NCBI GenBank assembly: GCA_002339675.1
Contig: DDKB01000013.1
Coordinates: 1 to 64,000, forward strand
DNA length: 64,000 nucleotides
Reading direction: 5' to 3'
Origin: Stutzerimonas stutzeri
GTDB lineage: Bacteria > Pseudomonadota > Gammaproteobacteria > Pseudomonadales > Pseudomonadaceae
Part shown: in pieces, positions 63,569 through 64,000 of the stretch
Numbering within the stretch: position 1 is the stretch's first letter
Layout: each line of letters opens with the position of its first letter
Position numbers and translations under genes: made by a program
The notes under the pieces: generated by a model
Seen by the model: only the letters and a program-made list of their open reading frames with translations
Database searches by the model: none
Told to the model about the DNA's origin: nothing

Positions 63569-63661
63569 ATGAAGATTCGTTCACCCGAGGTGGCAGCGCA
63601 GGGTCCCCGGACCATGCCCGCTCTAGAGATCAAGGCGCCGGTTGTGGAGGCTGCACAATGA
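63569..63661 (+). CDS. 30-codon reading frame between narG and narH
   Basis: The frame starts ATGAAGATTCGTTCAC, the same as the narH start ATGAAAATTCGTTCAC except for one base, then diverges. It encodes a 30-aa Pro/Ala-rich peptide (KIRSPEVAAQ...) and ends in a TGA that overlaps the narH ATG. The frame differs from narH. AGGAACAGGCC lies before it as a ribosome-binding site, stronger than the one before narH. It may be a translational coupling leader, a remnant of a partial duplication, or a sequencing artefact. Its translation is unknown. Confidence 0.4.
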   Translation: MKIRSPEVAAQGPRTMPALEIKAPVVEAAQ

Positions 63662-64000
63662 AAATTCGTTCACAAGTGGGCATGGTCCTGAACCTGGACA
63701 AGTGCATCGGCTGCCACACCTGCTCGATCACCTGCAAGAACGTCTGGACCAGCCGCGAAGGCATGGAGTACGCCTGGTTCAACAACGTCGAGACCAAGCC
63801 CGGCATCGGCTACCCGAAGGAGTGGGAAAACCAGGACAAGTGGAAGGGTGGCTGGGTGCGCAATGGCGACGGCACCATCAATCCGCGCATCGGCGGCAAG
63901 TTCCGCGTGCTGGCGAACATCTTCGCCAACCCGGACCTGCCGACCATCGACGACTACTACGAGCCGTTCGACTTCGATTACCAGAACCTGCACACCGCGC
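63658..64000 (+). CDS. narH: Nitrate reductase subunit beta NarH, 5' part
   Basis: The iron-sulfur electron transfer subunit of NarGHI. The window contains about the first 114 codons, starting KIRSQVGMVLNLDKCIGCHT with the first ferredoxin-type cluster (CIGCHTCSITCKNVW). The sequence YAWFNNVETKPGIGYPKEWE and NPDLPTIDDYYEP continue as in known NarH. The gene runs off the end of the window. Confidence 0.97.
   Translation, partial: MKIRSQVGMVLNLDKCIGCHTCSITCKNVWTSREGMEYAWFNNVETKPGIGYPKEWENQDKWKGGWVRNGDGTINPRIGGKFRVLANIFANPDLPTIDDYYEPFDFDYQNLHTA

Overview
The window looks like a chromosomal segment of a denitrifying gammaproteobacterium of the Pseudomonas stutzeri group (Stutzerimonas). This is inferred from the Pseudomonas-type gene order birA-coaX-tRNAs-tuf-secE-nusG-rpl-rpoBC-str-S10-spc-alpha-uvrA-MFS-ssb, Pseudomonas-like ribosomal protein sequences, an oprG/zinc-operon neighbourhood recalled from P. 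aeruginosa, and a membrane-bound nitrate reductase locus with two kinds of NarK. No database search was possible. I saw no rRNA gene, insertion sequence, phage gene or CRISPR array, and no gene-free stretch over 300 bases. The largest gaps are about 34484-34723 and 47370-47608.

Bases 1-34480 hold the translation and transcription superlocus on the + strand. It runs birA, coaX and a SPOR protein; tRNA-Tyr, -Gly and -Thr; a first tuf; tRNA-Trp; secE and nusG; rplKAJL-rpoBC; rpsL-rpsG-fusA-second tuf; the S10 operon; the spc operon up to secY and rpmJ; and the alpha operon rpsM-rpsK-rpsD-rpoA-rplQ. Promoter-like sites precede the tRNAs, rpsL, rpsJ, rpsH and rpsM. Terminators or attenuators follow nusG, rplL, the second tuf, rpmJ and rplQ. 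The two EF-Tu proteins differ at about 29 of 397 residues, which is unusual for duplicate tuf genes.

Bases 34724-42300 hold uvrA (-), a YajR-like MFS transporter, ssb with an RmlD-like protein and an epimerase, and oprG (-). Bases 42430-47370 hold a Fur-box-preceded, six-gene TonB2/TonB3-type energy transduction operon (DUF3450, TtpC-like, ExbB, ExbD, TonB, TPR). Bases 47609-50800 hold a Zur-box-preceded zinc operon on the - strand (ZrgA-like protein, ABC ATPase, FtsX-type permease, DUF3299). Four miscellaneous or sensor-like genes follow: a small unknown protein, a YpfJ-type peptidase, a DUF4345 protein, and a periplasmic protein carrying two NarX-type P-box repeats behind a perfect ANR/DNR box.

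Bases 53775-64000 are the nitrate respiration locus. It contains narL and narX (-), then a type II narK, a universal stress protein, a type I narK, narG and the start of narH (+). The most striking feature is the narX/narK boundary. The divergent genes collide, with no intergenic promoter region. narK lacks its N-terminus including transmembrane helix 1, and narX lacks a normal start. This is either a deletion or an assembly join error near 56277. A second oddity is a 30-codon reading frame between narG and narH that starts with a near copy of the narH start and overlaps narH by ATGA.
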